Source of the DNA: an uncultured Oscillospiraceae bacterium
Lineage (GTDB): Bacteria; Bacillota; Clostridia; Oscillospirales; Acutalibacteraceae
DNA: 64,000 nucleotides
Assembly: GCA_900541905.1 (NCBI GenBank)
Contig: UQLQ01000004.1
Coordinates: forward strand, 71,005-135,004
Reading direction: 5' to 3'
The notes under the pieces were generated by a model. That model did not search any database. It was not told where the DNA came from and saw only the letters and a list, made by a program, of their open reading frames with translations. Below, in pieces: positions 51,334 through 60,480 of this stretch; within the stretch, counting starts at the first letter, position 1, and each line of letters opens with the position of its first letter. A program made the translations under genes and the position numbers.

Positions 51334-52845
51334 TTGAATTATAAATGCACAAGGAATCAAAACAGTCAAGTAACTGCCGCACAGGCAATTGTACAGGGAA
51401 TTGCAAAAGACGGTGGCTTATTTGTTCCGGAAACATTACCGCAGTATACTCACAAAGATTTTGTGGAGATGCAAAACGGTACTTATATTGACAGAGCAGT
51501 CAAAGTTTTGTCTGATTTTTTGCCTGAATTTACAAAAGAGGAAATTAAAGAATGTGTTTCTGCTGCATATGCAGAGGAAAAATTCTCCGGCGGGAATCCG
51601 GCTCCGATTTCTGTGGTACATTCTGATAAAGCAGATATGAACATTTTGGAACTGTGGCATGGTCCTACCTGTGCGTTTAAAGACATGGCGTTACAGTTAC
51701 TGCCTCATTTATTGACTCACTCATTAAAAATTACAAAGTGCGATAAGACAGCGGTTATTTTGGTAGCAACTTCAGGCGATACAGGAAAAGCGGCTTTGGA
51801 AGGCTTCAAGGATGTTGACCATACCAAAATGCTTGTATTCTATCCTGAAAACGGCGTAAGCCCTATGCAAAAACGTCAAATGAATACACAGGAAGGCAAC
51901 AATGTCAGCGTATGCGCCATTGAAGGTAATTTTGATGATGCACAGACAGGCGTGAAAAAGATTTTTGTGAATGAAGAAATCTGCAAAAAATTAGAAGAAA
52001 ACGGCATGACCTTCTCCAGTGCAAACTCCATTAACTGGGGCAGATTGTTACCTCAAATCGTGTATTATTTTTCTGCTTATTGTGACCTTCTGAAAGCAGG
52101 TACCATTAAAGAAGAAGGCGATAAAATCAATGTGGTGGTTCCCACCGGTAACTTTGGCAATATTTTGGCAGCGTATTATGCGAAAAAAATGGGTCTGCCA
52201 ATCCATAAATTAATTTGCGCTTCCAACTCCAACAATGTATTAACCGAGTTTTTAAAAACAGGTGTATACAATCGCAACCGTGAGTTCCATGCAACGATTT
52301 CTCCGTCTATGGATATTTTGATTTCCAGCAACTTGGAGCGTTTGCTGTTTGATGTAACCGGTCATAACACAGAGAAAGTAGCGGGATGGATGAAAGAATT
52401 ATCCGAAACAGGACGCTACCAAGTGGATGCTGAGACTTTAGCTGCAATCCAGGAAGTATTTGCTGCCGATTATTGCGATGATAAGACAACAGAAGAAACC
52501 ATTGCAGAAGTTTATGAATCTACTCATTATTTATGCGATACACACACTGCGGTTGCTGTAAATGCTTACGAGCAATATTTACAAGAAACAAAAGACGACA
52601 CTCCTACTGTTGTTGTATCCACAGCCAGCCCGTATAAATTTACAGATTCTGTTTTAAAAGCTGTTTCCAAACATTATGATGCAGCTATGGATGAGTTTGC
52701 AAAGGTTCAGCAGTTATCAAAAGAAACCGGTACTGAAATTCCGGCTCCGATTGCTGCATTGGAAAGCAAAACAGTTCGTTTTCAAAATGTTTGCACACCG
52801 CAAACCATGAGCGATGAATTGCTGAAATTGCTAAACTTACAATAA
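51334..52845 (+). CDS. thrC: Threonine synthase
   Basis: PLP enzyme converting O-phosphohomoserine to threonine, the last step of threonine synthesis. The PLP lysine is in GPTCAFKDMALQL (about residue 113). ATSGDTGKAALEGF binds the cofactor phosphate, and SANSINWGRLLPQIVYYF is typical of the longer class of threonine synthases. TTG 51334 with GGAGGG seven bases upstream gives 503 residues, the class norm; the frame opening at 51292 adds an unsupported N-terminus. No other threonine genes are nearby. Confidence 0.95.
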   Translation: MNYKCTRNQNSQVTAAQAIVQGIAKDGGLFVPETLPQYTHKDFVEMQNGTYIDRAVKVLSDFLPEFTKEEIKECVSAAYAEEKFSGGNPAPISVVHSDKADMNILELWHGPTCAFKDMALQLLPHLLTHSLKITKCDKTAVILVATSGDTGKAALEGFKDVDHTKMLVFYPENGVSPMQKRQMNTQEGNNVSVCAIEGNFDDAQTGVKKIFVNEEICKKLEENGMTFSSANSINWGRLLPQIVYYFSAYCDLLKAGTIKEEGDKINVVVPTGNFGNILAAYYAKKMGLPIHKLICASNSNNVLTEFLKTGVYNRNREFHATISPSMDILISSNLERLLFDVTGHNTEKVAGWMKELSETGRYQVDAETLAAIQEVFAADYCDDKTTEETIAEVYESTHYLCDTHTAVAVNAYEQYLQETKDDTPTVVVSTASPYKFTDSVLKAVSKHYDAAMDEFAKVQQLSKETGTEIPAPIAALESKTVRFQNVCTPQTMSDELLKLLNLQ

Positions 52846-52871
52846 AGCGGATGAATTGAAAAGAGGCTTTC

Positions 52872-53567
52872 ATGTCACTGTTTGTTATTGCGGATTTACA
52901 TCTTTCATTTGGATGTAATAAACCTATGGATGTTTTTCCGGGCTGGAAAGACTATACACAGCGATTGGAACAAAATTGGCGCAGCTTGGTAAAAGAATCG
53001 GATACAGTTGTCATTGCGGGAGACATTTCTTGGGCAATGAAGCTGGAGGAAACGGAACAGGATTTTGCATTTATCCATCGTCTGCCCGGACAAAAAATTT
53101 TAATGAAGGGCAACCATGACTATTGGTGGTCCACCAAAAGTAAAATAGAACGTTTTTTACAGGAAAAAGGTTTTACTTCCATGAAGGTATTACATAATAA
53201 TGCTTATATTGTAGAAAATGTTGCTGTTTGCGGAACCCGAGGCTGGCTTTACAATTCCGAGACAGAAGAAGATGTAAAGATTGTCAACAGAGAAGTAGGG
53301 CGTTTGGTGGCATCTTTGGATGACGCGGTCAGGCAAGATGCTCAGGCACAGCCGATTGTATTTTTGCATTATCCGCCGGTATATGGAAACATGGCTTGCG
53401 CGGGAATTTTGGATGTACTGGAAACACGGCATATTGAACAATGCTATTTTGGGCATATTCATGGCAACCAAGCCTCAAAAAAAGCGGTACGAGGAAATTA
53501 TCATGGAATCAAAATGCATTTGATTTCTTGTGATTACGTAAATTTTATGCCGATTTTGGTCAAATAA
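52872..53567 (+). CDS. Metallophosphoesterase family protein
   Basis: A 231-residue calcineurin-like phosphoesterase. The metal-binding motifs occur in order: ADLHLSF (D-x-H, residue 8), AGDISWAM (GD), KGNHDYWWS (GNHD), LHYPPVY (H) and FGHIHGNQ (GHxH). There is no signal peptide. AAGAGG precedes the ATG. The substrate is unknown; the gene follows thrC by 26 bp, so it is probably co-transcribed. Confidence 0.88.
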   Translation: MSLFVIADLHLSFGCNKPMDVFPGWKDYTQRLEQNWRSLVKESDTVVIAGDISWAMKLEETEQDFAFIHRLPGQKILMKGNHDYWWSTKSKIERFLQEKGFTSMKVLHNNAYIVENVAVCGTRGWLYNSETEEDVKIVNREVGRLVASLDDAVRQDAQAQPIVFLHYPPVYGNMACAGILDVLETRHIEQCYFGHIHGNQASKKAVRGNYHGIKMHLISCDYVNFMPILVK

Positions 53568-53603
53568 ATTGTATATGGAAACATATTTATTTTATGTTAG
53601 AAA

Positions 53604-53632
53604 TTGCAATGAAAAATTTTTTATGTTATAAT
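53604..53632 (+). promoter_or_regulatory. Predicted promoter of tig
   Basis: TTGCAA (53604-53609), 17 bp, TATAAT (53627-53632). The context GTTAGAAATTGCAA...TATGTTATAAT closely matches P2 at 41001. Confidence 0.7.
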
Positions 53633-53672
53633 CAATAAGATATTTGCGATTTAGCAGGAGGAAGTATAAATT

Positions 53673-55166
53673 ATGAACCTGAAGTCTTGTAACAAAGTTG
53701 AGACAAACCGTTATCAATTAGAAGTTGAAGTAGATGAACAATCATTTAACGACGCGTTAAATAGAACATACCATAAAGAAATTAAGAAAATCTCTTTGCC
53801 TGGCTTCCGTAAAGGTAAAGCTCCCAGATCTTTCGTTGAAAAATATTACGGCGAGCAAGTATTCTACGAAGGTGCTGTGAATGATATTTTCCCAGTTGCT
53901 TTTGAAGAAGCTGTAAAAGAATCTAAATTAGACGTAATTACAGACAACAACGATTTTGAAATTGTTGAAATTGGTAAACAAGGTTTTACTTTTAAAATTT
54001 CCGTTATTACAAAACCGGAAGTAAATATTGCAAACTACAAAGGTCTAAAAATCGAACCAAAAGATCCGGAAGTAAAAGAGGAAGATATTGATGCTGAAAT
54101 CAATAAAACTTTAGACCGTTATTCTCGTATGGTAACTATGGATAAAGCAGCTGAAAATGATGACATTGTTGTTATGGATTTTGAAGGCTCCATTGATGGT
54201 GTTCCGTTTGAAGGCGGCGCTGCTGAAAACTATAGCCTAACACTTGGAACAAAAATGTTTATCCCTGGCTTTGAAGATCAATTGTTGGGCCACAAAGCCG
54301 GCGATGAAGTAGATGTAAACGTTTCTTTCCCGGAAGATTACCATGCGGCAGAATTGGCTGGCAAACCTGCTCTGTTTAAAGTAAAAATTCATGAAATCAA
54401 AGGTAAAGAAACACCTGCATTTGATGATGAGTTTGTAAAAGATATCAGTGAATTTGATACTGTTGCAGAGTATAGAGAAGATGTAAGAAAGAAATTAGAC
54501 GCAAAAGCACATGCAGACGTTGCTGCAGACATTGATAACCAATTGATGGAGCAACTAAATGACTTATTGGAAGCTGAAATTCCAGAGGCTATGATTGAAC
54601 TTCAAATTGATGAAGAGCTTCGTGCATTTAACTTCCGTTTACAGTCTCAAGGCTTAAAGTTAGAAACATACATGCAATTGACCGGTACAAATCCAAAATC
54701 TTTGCGTGAACAATTCAGAGAACAGGCAGAACGTCAAGTGAAAATTCGTTTGGCTCTTGAAAAAATCGGTCAGTTAGAAAATATTACTGCTTCTGATGAA
54801 GAAATTGAAGAAGAGTATAAAAATCTTTCCGAGCTGTACAAAACAGATATTGATAAAGTAAAAGCAATTATTTCCAGAGAAGGTCAGACAAAAGATATCA
54901 TTGCAAGAAAAGCAATGAATCTTGTACGTGACGAAGCTGTTGTGGAAGTCAATAAAGACGAAAAGGCTGCAAAACCTGAAAAGACAACAAAATCCACAAA
55001 AGCAAAAGCTGCCGATAAAGAGGCTGATGCAGAGAAAGAAGCTGCACCAAAGAAAAAGCCGGCAGCAAAAAAGACAACTACAAAAAAAGCAGCAGATGGT
55101 GAAGAAAAACCTGCTGCCAAAAAAACAACAAGAGCAAAAAAGACTGAAACAAAAGACGCTGAATAA
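53673..55166 (+). CDS. tig: Trigger factor with a long lysine/alanine-rich C-terminal tail
   Basis: Ribosome-associated chaperone and peptidyl-prolyl isomerase. The N-terminal ribosome-binding domain contains the signature GFRKGKAPRSFVEK (about residues 46-59). A PPIase domain at about 160-245 includes FEGSIDGVPFEGG, and the helical chaperone domain follows to about residue 425. Residues 427-497 form an extra tail made almost only of K, A, T, E, D and P (for example APKKKPAAKKTTTKK), so the protein is 497 residues instead of the usual ~430. The ATG follows AGGAGG. It is first in the tig-clpP-clpX-lon-engB string, the standard arrangement. Confidence 0.95.
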   Translation: MNLKSCNKVETNRYQLEVEVDEQSFNDALNRTYHKEIKKISLPGFRKGKAPRSFVEKYYGEQVFYEGAVNDIFPVAFEEAVKESKLDVITDNNDFEIVEIGKQGFTFKISVITKPEVNIANYKGLKIEPKDPEVKEEDIDAEINKTLDRYSRMVTMDKAAENDDIVVMDFEGSIDGVPFEGGAAENYSLTLGTKMFIPGFEDQLLGHKAGDEVDVNVSFPEDYHAAELAGKPALFKVKIHEIKGKETPAFDDEFVKDISEFDTVAEYREDVRKKLDAKAHADVAADIDNQLMEQLNDLLEAEIPEAMIELQIDEELRAFNFRLQSQGLKLETYMQLTGTNPKSLREQFREQAERQVKIRLALEKIGQLENITASDEEIEEEYKNLSELYKTDIDKVKAIISREGQTKDIIARKAMNLVRDEAVVEVNKDEKAAKPEKTTKSTKAKAADKEADAEKEAAPKKKPAAKKTTTKKAADGEEKPAAKKTTRAKKTETKDAE

Positions 55167-55297
55167 GTGTTGTGTTTTCAGCCAATGCTGAACAAATAGA
55201 ACTGATATATCCATCTGTTTCCTACCATGCAGGGAGGCAGGTGGGTTCTTCATATCAAAAATATTCGACAATTTGCGTGGAGAAATGGTGGTATCAT

Positions 55298-55876
55298 ATG
55301 AGTTTAGTACCTTACGTTATTGAACAAACAAATCGTGGTGAACGTTCTTACGATATTTTTTCCCGTTTGCTAAATGATAGAATCGTTATGCTGACAGATG
55401 AAGTAAATAATACAACGGCCAGCTTAGTGGTTGCACAGCTTCTATATTTGGAAGGTCAGGACCCTACCAAAGATATTCATTTATATATCAATAGTCCGGG
55501 CGGTTCCGTAACTGCAGGCATGTCTATTTTTGATACCATGCAATATATTAAATGTGATGTTTCTACCATTTGCATGGGGATGGCTGCAAGCATGGGTGCG
55601 TTCCTATTAGCAGCCGGTGCAAAAGGCAAACGCTATACATTGCCAAACAGCACCATTATGATTCATCAGCCAAGCGGCGGTGCGCAAGGTCAGGCAACAG
55701 ACATTATGATTCACGCTGACTATATTGTAAAAACAAAACAAAGACTGAATCAGATTTTGGCTGAAAAAACAGGTCAGCCAATTGAGGTCATTGCCAGAGA
55801 TACTGAGCGTGATAATTTTATGGATGCAGAAGCTGCACTTGCATACGGCTTGGTTGACAAAATTATTTCTAAATAA
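55298..55876 (+). CDS. clpP: ATP-dependent Clp protease proteolytic subunit
   Basis: Serine protease that forms the double-ring ClpP chamber and works with ClpX. The catalytic serine is in GMAASMGAFLL (about residue 98), the histidine in IMIHQPSGG (about 123) and the aspartate in the DTERDNFMD region (about 172). The start YVIEQTNRGERSYDIF is typical. ATG 55298 has GGTGG six bases upstream and gives 192 residues, the normal size; the open frame back to 55172 is non-coding leader. Gap from tig is 131 bp, with no clear terminator. Confidence 0.97.
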   Translation: MSLVPYVIEQTNRGERSYDIFSRLLNDRIVMLTDEVNNTTASLVVAQLLYLEGQDPTKDIHLYINSPGGSVTAGMSIFDTMQYIKCDVSTICMGMAASMGAFLLAAGAKGKRYTLPNSTIMIHQPSGGAQGQATDIMIHADYIVKTKQRLNQILAEKTGQPIEVIARDTERDNFMDAEAALAYGLVDKIISK

Positions 55877-55897
55877 TAGCTAGGTGGGAGAGAACAT

Positions 55898-57208
55898 ATG
55901 GCAAACAATGAAGAACTCAATCGCGAAATTTGCTGCTCCTTTTGCGGCAAAGCACAAGATGAGGCGCGCAGACTAATTGCGGGTCCGGGTGTTTATATTT
56001 GCGATGAGTGTATTGAGCTATGTATGTCTATTTTGGAAGACGAAGCAAACCTGTCTCAGCGCAAACCAAATCATCATAATGAACCTGTCGCAACATTGCT
56101 CAAACCAAAAGAAATTAAGGCGTTACTTGATGAATATGTTATTGGCCAAGATGACGCCAAGGTAGCATTATCTGTTGCGGTTTATAACCACTATAAACGT
56201 ATTTATTACGGTGTGGAAGACGGAGAAATTACAAAAAGTAATGTGCTGCTGCTAGGGCCTACCGGCGTTGGCAAAACTTTGCTTGCTCAAACACTTGCAA
56301 AGCTGTTGGATGTACCGTTTGCCATTGCAGACGCAACTACCTTAACAGAAGCCGGCTATGTTGGTGAAGACGTAGAAAATATTTTGCTACGTTTAATTCA
56401 GGCGGCAGATTTTGATATTGAAAAAGCAGAACGTGGCATTATTTATATTGATGAGATTGATAAAATTGCCCGTAAATCTGAAAATCCTTCCATTACACGT
56501 GATGTAAGCGGCGAGGGTGTTCAACAGGCTTTACTGAAAATTTTGGAGGGAACCGTTTCTAATGTTCCTCCTCAAGGGGGAAGAAAACACCCTCAACAAG
56601 AATTTTTGCAAATTGATACCAAGAACATTTTGTTTATTTGCGGCGGTGCATTTGACGGTCTTGAAAAAATTATTGAGAAAAGAACCTCAAATTCTACCTT
56701 AGGTTTTCAAACAGAGGAGACAGAAAAGCAAGAAATAAATGAAAATGAATGGTATAAAAATGTAATTCCTCATGACCTTGTTGTGTATGGAATTATACCG
56801 GAATTGGTTGGTCGTCTGCCTGTTATCGCTTCTTTAGACGGGCTGGATGAAAAAGCGTTGGTTCGTATTTTATCCGAGCCTAAAAACTGCTTGGTAAACC
56901 AATATAAAAAGTTATTTGCGTTGGATAAAGTAGATCTTGAATTCCAACCGGAAGCTTTAACCGCAATTGCGAAAAAGACAATTGAGAGAAAAATTGGCGC
57001 AAGAGGACTGCGTTCCATTATGGAAGAACATCTCAATAACCTGATGTACGAAGTACCTTCAGATTATACGGTAGAGAAAGTGCTCATTACGCCAGATGTG
57101 ATTAATAAAGGTGAACCACCGGAGATTGTGTATAATAAAGACCGCAAACCTGTGCAAATTAAATTGCCTCAACCGAAAAAAAGCGGTCATAAAAATACAG
57201 CATCTTAA
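55898..57208 (+). CDS. clpX: ATP-dependent Clp protease ATP-binding subunit ClpX
   Basis: AAA+ unfoldase that feeds substrates to ClpP. The N-terminal zinc domain has CSFCGKAQDEARRLI and CDECIELC (four cysteines, about residues 13-41). Walker A is LGPTGVGKTLLAQTLA, Walker B is IIYIDEIDKIA, and the C-terminal small domain has GARGLRSIMEEHLNNLMYE. 436 residues. It begins 21 bp after clpP, behind AGGTGGGAG. A hairpin terminator follows. Confidence 0.97.
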   Translation: MANNEELNREICCSFCGKAQDEARRLIAGPGVYICDECIELCMSILEDEANLSQRKPNHHNEPVATLLKPKEIKALLDEYVIGQDDAKVALSVAVYNHYKRIYYGVEDGEITKSNVLLLGPTGVGKTLLAQTLAKLLDVPFAIADATTLTEAGYVGEDVENILLRLIQAADFDIEKAERGIIYIDEIDKIARKSENPSITRDVSGEGVQQALLKILEGTVSNVPPQGGRKHPQQEFLQIDTKNILFICGGAFDGLEKIIEKRTSNSTLGFQTEETEKQEINENEWYKNVIPHDLVVYGIIPELVGRLPVIASLDGLDEKALVRILSEPKNCLVNQYKKLFALDKVDLEFQPEALTAIAKKTIERKIGARGLRSIMEEHLNNLMYEVPSDYTVEKVLITPDVINKGEPPEIVYNKDRKPVQIKLPQPKKSGHKNTAS

Positions 57209-57220
57209 TCAACAACATTT

Positions 57221-57272
57221 GGCTGTTGCACTGAGAGTATTCACACTCTCTGCTTTGCAACAGCCTTTTCTC
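57221..57272 (+). terminator. Terminator-like hairpin after clpX
   Basis: GGCTGTTGCA (57221-57230) pairs with TGCAACAGCC (57256-57265), enclosing a smaller GAGAGT/ACTCTC hairpin, followed by TTTTCTCTTT. Confidence 0.75.
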
Positions 57273-57364
57273 TTTCAAAATAGACGCATCTGTGTTAAAA
57301 TTCCTTTATGATTTCCTATGAATTTCCTATATTATGCACACAGGTGCAGGAGGAGAGATAGATA

Positions 57365-59815
57365 ATGACAACGAAATTAGATGAAACTTTGACAATAGAT
57401 CAACCGCAAAAAGAATTTATGGAACAGCTGGTAATGCCTGTGATTGCATTGCGAGGTCTTGTAGTATTTCCGGGTATGTCTGTTCAATTTGATGTGGGAA
57501 GAAAGAAGTCCATTTTGGCAGTAAACCAAGCAATGGACGTCAATCAAACCGTTTTTTTGGTGGCCCAAAAAGATTTGGAAACCAACGACCCAAGGCAAGA
57601 GCATTTGCATAAAGTTGGCGTTATTGCGAAAATCAAGCAAGTATTTCGCAACACAGAAGATGGACTGCGCTTATTTGTGGAAGGAATACGCCGTGCGGAA
57701 CTGCTGGATATTATGCAGGACACACCTTTTTTATTAGGTGATTTGGCTTTGATTGATGAAGTGGAATCCGCCCAAACACACCGTTCTCAAGCTTTGGTTC
57801 GCCGTATGAAAACGGTGTTTGAACAATATATTCAAAACTATAAAAGTGTTCCTCCGGATATCATTATGAATGTGATTAAGCTGAAAGAAAGTGGTGAATT
57901 GGCAGACTATATTGCCGGTAATACTGCACTGGATTCAGAGTTAAAACAGGAGGTTCTGGAAACTTTAAATGCAGATCAGCGTTTGGAATTTCTGATTGAT
58001 ATTTTGCAGGATGAAATTAAGATTCTGGAGATAGAAAATATCATCAGTTCCAAAGCCAAAGAGCAAATGGATCAAAATCAACGTGAGTACTATTTGAGGG
58101 AGCAAATACGAGCAATTTATAATGAGCTTGGAGAAGATGAATCTCCCGAAGAAGAGCACGAATCTTTTAAACAACGTATTTTAGCTTTGCATCTTCCCGA
58201 AAAGCAGGAACAGAAACTGTTGAAGGAATGCGACCGTTTGGCAAAAATGCCATCAGGTTCTCATGAGGGAAGTGTGGTTCGCAATTATTTGGAAACTTGT
58301 TTGGAATTGCCTTGGAATCAATCAGGTAAGGCTGTCATCAATCTGAATAAAGTTGAAAAAGTACTAAATAAAGAACACTATGGTTTAACCAAAGTAAAAG
58401 AGCGTATCTTGGAATCCTTGGCTGTACGTAAATTAAACCCTCATATGAACGGACAAGTCATTTGTCTGGTGGGTCCTCCCGGTGTGGGTAAGAGTTCCAT
58501 TGCAAAATCCATTGCACATGCAATCGGTTTGGAATTCGAGCGTATTTCATTGGGCGGCGTACGTGATGAATCCGAGATTGTGGGACACCGCAAAACATAT
58601 GTAGGTTCTATGCCGGGACGTATTATTTCTGCTGTGAAGCAGGCGGGAATCAATAATCCTGTGATTCTGTTGGATGAAATTGATAAACTTTGCAAAGATT
58701 TCAGAGGAGACCCTGCTTCCGCTTTGCTGGAAGTTCTGGATATGGAACAGAACAGTACGTTTACAGACCATTACATAGATATGCCGTTTGATTTGAGCAA
58801 TGTTATCTTTATTACAACGGCGAACGATGCCAGCACCATTCCTGCGCCTTTGTTTGACCGTATGGATGTGATTTCATTATCCAGTTATACACATGAAGAA
58901 AAATTCCACATTGCAACAAAACATTTGATTCCAAAACAGTTGGAAAAACACGGCATTGCAGCGAAACAACTGAAAATAACACCGGCGGCAGTTCATGCCA
59001 TCATCGACAATTATACAAAAGAGGCCGGTGTACGTGGTCTGGAACGTAGGGTTGCAGACATTTGCAGAAAATGTGCGAAAAGTGTTGTGGAGCATCCAGA
59101 GAAAAAAATCACGGTCAATGATAGACAGCTGGAAGAGTATCTCGGCCCTAAAAAATATAAAAAAGACGACGTTGCTAAGACTGACGAAATTGGATTAGTG
59201 AACGGTCTTGCTTGGACAAGCGTTGGCGGAGAGATACTTCCCATTGAAGTAGTAGCCCTTGACGGAACAGGCAAAATAGAACTGACGGGTAACTTGGGAA
59301 ATGTGATGAAGGAATCCGCCAAAACCGCAGTCAGCTGTGTACGCAGCCGTGCAGATAAATTAGGAATTATGCGTGAATTTTATAAACGTAAAGACATTCA
59401 TATTCATGCGCCTGAAGGAGCAATTCCAAAGGATGGCCCTTCAGCCGGTATTGCTATGGCTACGGTTATCACTTCGGCCTTGACCAGCATTCCTGTTTGT
59501 CATGACGTTGCTATGACAGGCGAAATTACATTACAGGGCAGAGTTCTTCCAATCGGCGGTTTAAAAGAAAAAACAATGGCAGCATACCGCGCAGGCATGA
59601 AACGTGTGATTATTCCTGCCGATAATGTAGCTGATTTGGCCGATGTAGACCAGGTGGTAAAAGATTCCATAGAGTTTTTCCCTGTCAGAAAGATTGATGA
59701 GGTATTGGAACTTGCACTTACACGCAAACCAACGCCAAGGGAAAGTTTGTTTGACGATGCAGATTGCCAATACTTAGAGCATGATGCCAATCAATTGATG
59801 CTTCCCAGCATTTAA
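57365..59815 (+). CDS. lon: ATP-dependent protease La (LonA)
   Basis: Single-chain AAA+ protease for damaged and regulatory proteins. The N-terminal LON substrate-binding domain starts around VMPVIALRGLVVFPGM. The AAA+ module has Walker A GPPGVGKSSIAKS (about residue 369) and Walker B VILLDEIDK. The protease domain holds the serine-lysine dyad, with the serine in KDGPSAGIAMA (about 690) and the lysine in GLKEKTMAAYRAG. 816 residues, typical of LonA. The ribosome site AGGAGG precedes the ATG. No convincing promoter was found in the gap before it. Confidence 0.97.
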   Translation: MTTKLDETLTIDQPQKEFMEQLVMPVIALRGLVVFPGMSVQFDVGRKKSILAVNQAMDVNQTVFLVAQKDLETNDPRQEHLHKVGVIAKIKQVFRNTEDGLRLFVEGIRRAELLDIMQDTPFLLGDLALIDEVESAQTHRSQALVRRMKTVFEQYIQNYKSVPPDIIMNVIKLKESGELADYIAGNTALDSELKQEVLETLNADQRLEFLIDILQDEIKILEIENIISSKAKEQMDQNQREYYLREQIRAIYNELGEDESPEEEHESFKQRILALHLPEKQEQKLLKECDRLAKMPSGSHEGSVVRNYLETCLELPWNQSGKAVINLNKVEKVLNKEHYGLTKVKERILESLAVRKLNPHMNGQVICLVGPPGVGKSSIAKSIAHAIGLEFERISLGGVRDESEIVGHRKTYVGSMPGRIISAVKQAGINNPVILLDEIDKLCKDFRGDPASALLEVLDMEQNSTFTDHYIDMPFDLSNVIFITTANDASTIPAPLFDRMDVISLSSYTHEEKFHIATKHLIPKQLEKHGIAAKQLKITPAAVHAIIDNYTKEAGVRGLERRVADICRKCAKSVVEHPEKKITVNDRQLEEYLGPKKYKKDDVAKTDEIGLVNGLAWTSVGGEILPIEVVALDGTGKIELTGNLGNVMKESAKTAVSCVRSRADKLGIMREFYKRKDIHIHAPEGAIPKDGPSAGIAMATVITSALTSIPVCHDVAMTGEITLQGRVLPIGGLKEKTMAAYRAGMKRVIIPADNVADLADVDQVVKDSIEFFPVRKIDEVLELALTRKPTPRESLFDDADCQYLEHDANQLMLPSI

Positions 59816-59835
59816 TCATCAACAGGAGGTTATGC

Positions 59836-60459
59836 ATGAAGTTTGAAGATGCTTTTTTTGAATTTGCTGCGGGCAAATTAAATCAATTACCTCCGTCGGA
59901 TGTTCCGGAGATTGTGTTTTCCGGAAAATCAAACGTGGGTAAATCTTCTTTGATTAATAAAATTTTAAATCGTAAATCTTTGGCACGTGTCAGCGCTACG
60001 CCGGGAAAGACGGGAACCATTAACTTTTACAGTTTAAAAGAATGCCGTTTGGTAGACTTGCCGGGCTACGGTTATGCAAAAGTCTCCCATGCGGAAAAAT
60101 TACGCTGGGCTGAATTGGTAGAAGGGTATTTGGCATCTGACCGAAATATTCAGTTTGTGGTGCAAATTATAGATATTCGCCATAAGCCAACGGAAAATGA
60201 TTTACATATGATTGAGTTTTTGATGGAATCTCGTTTTCCGTTTGCGGTGGTTGTAACCAAAAGCGATAAACTGAACAAAACACAGCGTGCAAAACAATTG
60301 GCGTATTTTGACGAGTTGTTCCGTGATGAAAACGGTGAAAGTCTGGTTCATTATATTCCATTTTCTTCTGTAAATGGAGAGGGAGTTGACGTTATGAAAC
60401 AAATCATTCAGTCGATTGCACAAGCACACACAGCACAGCTTCAGGCGCAGCAAGAGTAA
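59836..60459 (+). CDS. engB: Ribosome biogenesis GTPase EngB (YsxC)
   Basis: Small GTPase needed for 50S assembly; lon-ysxC adjacency is conserved in Firmicutes. P-loop SGKSNVGKSSLINKIL (about residue 31), G2/switch I around TPGKTGTINFY, G3 DLPGYGYAKV and G4 TKSDK. 207 residues. An ideal AGGAGG lies seven bases before the ATG, and the gene begins 20 bp after lon. Confidence 0.96.
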   Translation: MKFEDAFFEFAAGKLNQLPPSDVPEIVFSGKSNVGKSSLINKILNRKSLARVSATPGKTGTINFYSLKECRLVDLPGYGYAKVSHAEKLRWAELVEGYLASDRNIQFVVQIIDIRHKPTENDLHMIEFLMESRFPFAVVVTKSDKLNKTQRAKQLAYFDELFRDENGESLVHYIPFSSVNGEGVDVMKQIIQSIAQAHTAQLQAQQE

Positions 60460-60480
60460 GGAATGAAAGGGGAAAAGCCG

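Noticed and set aside
55172..55297. N-terminal extension of clpP
   Set aside because: The extra 42 codons have no counterpart in ClpP and no ribosome site; ATG 55298 gives the standard N-terminus.
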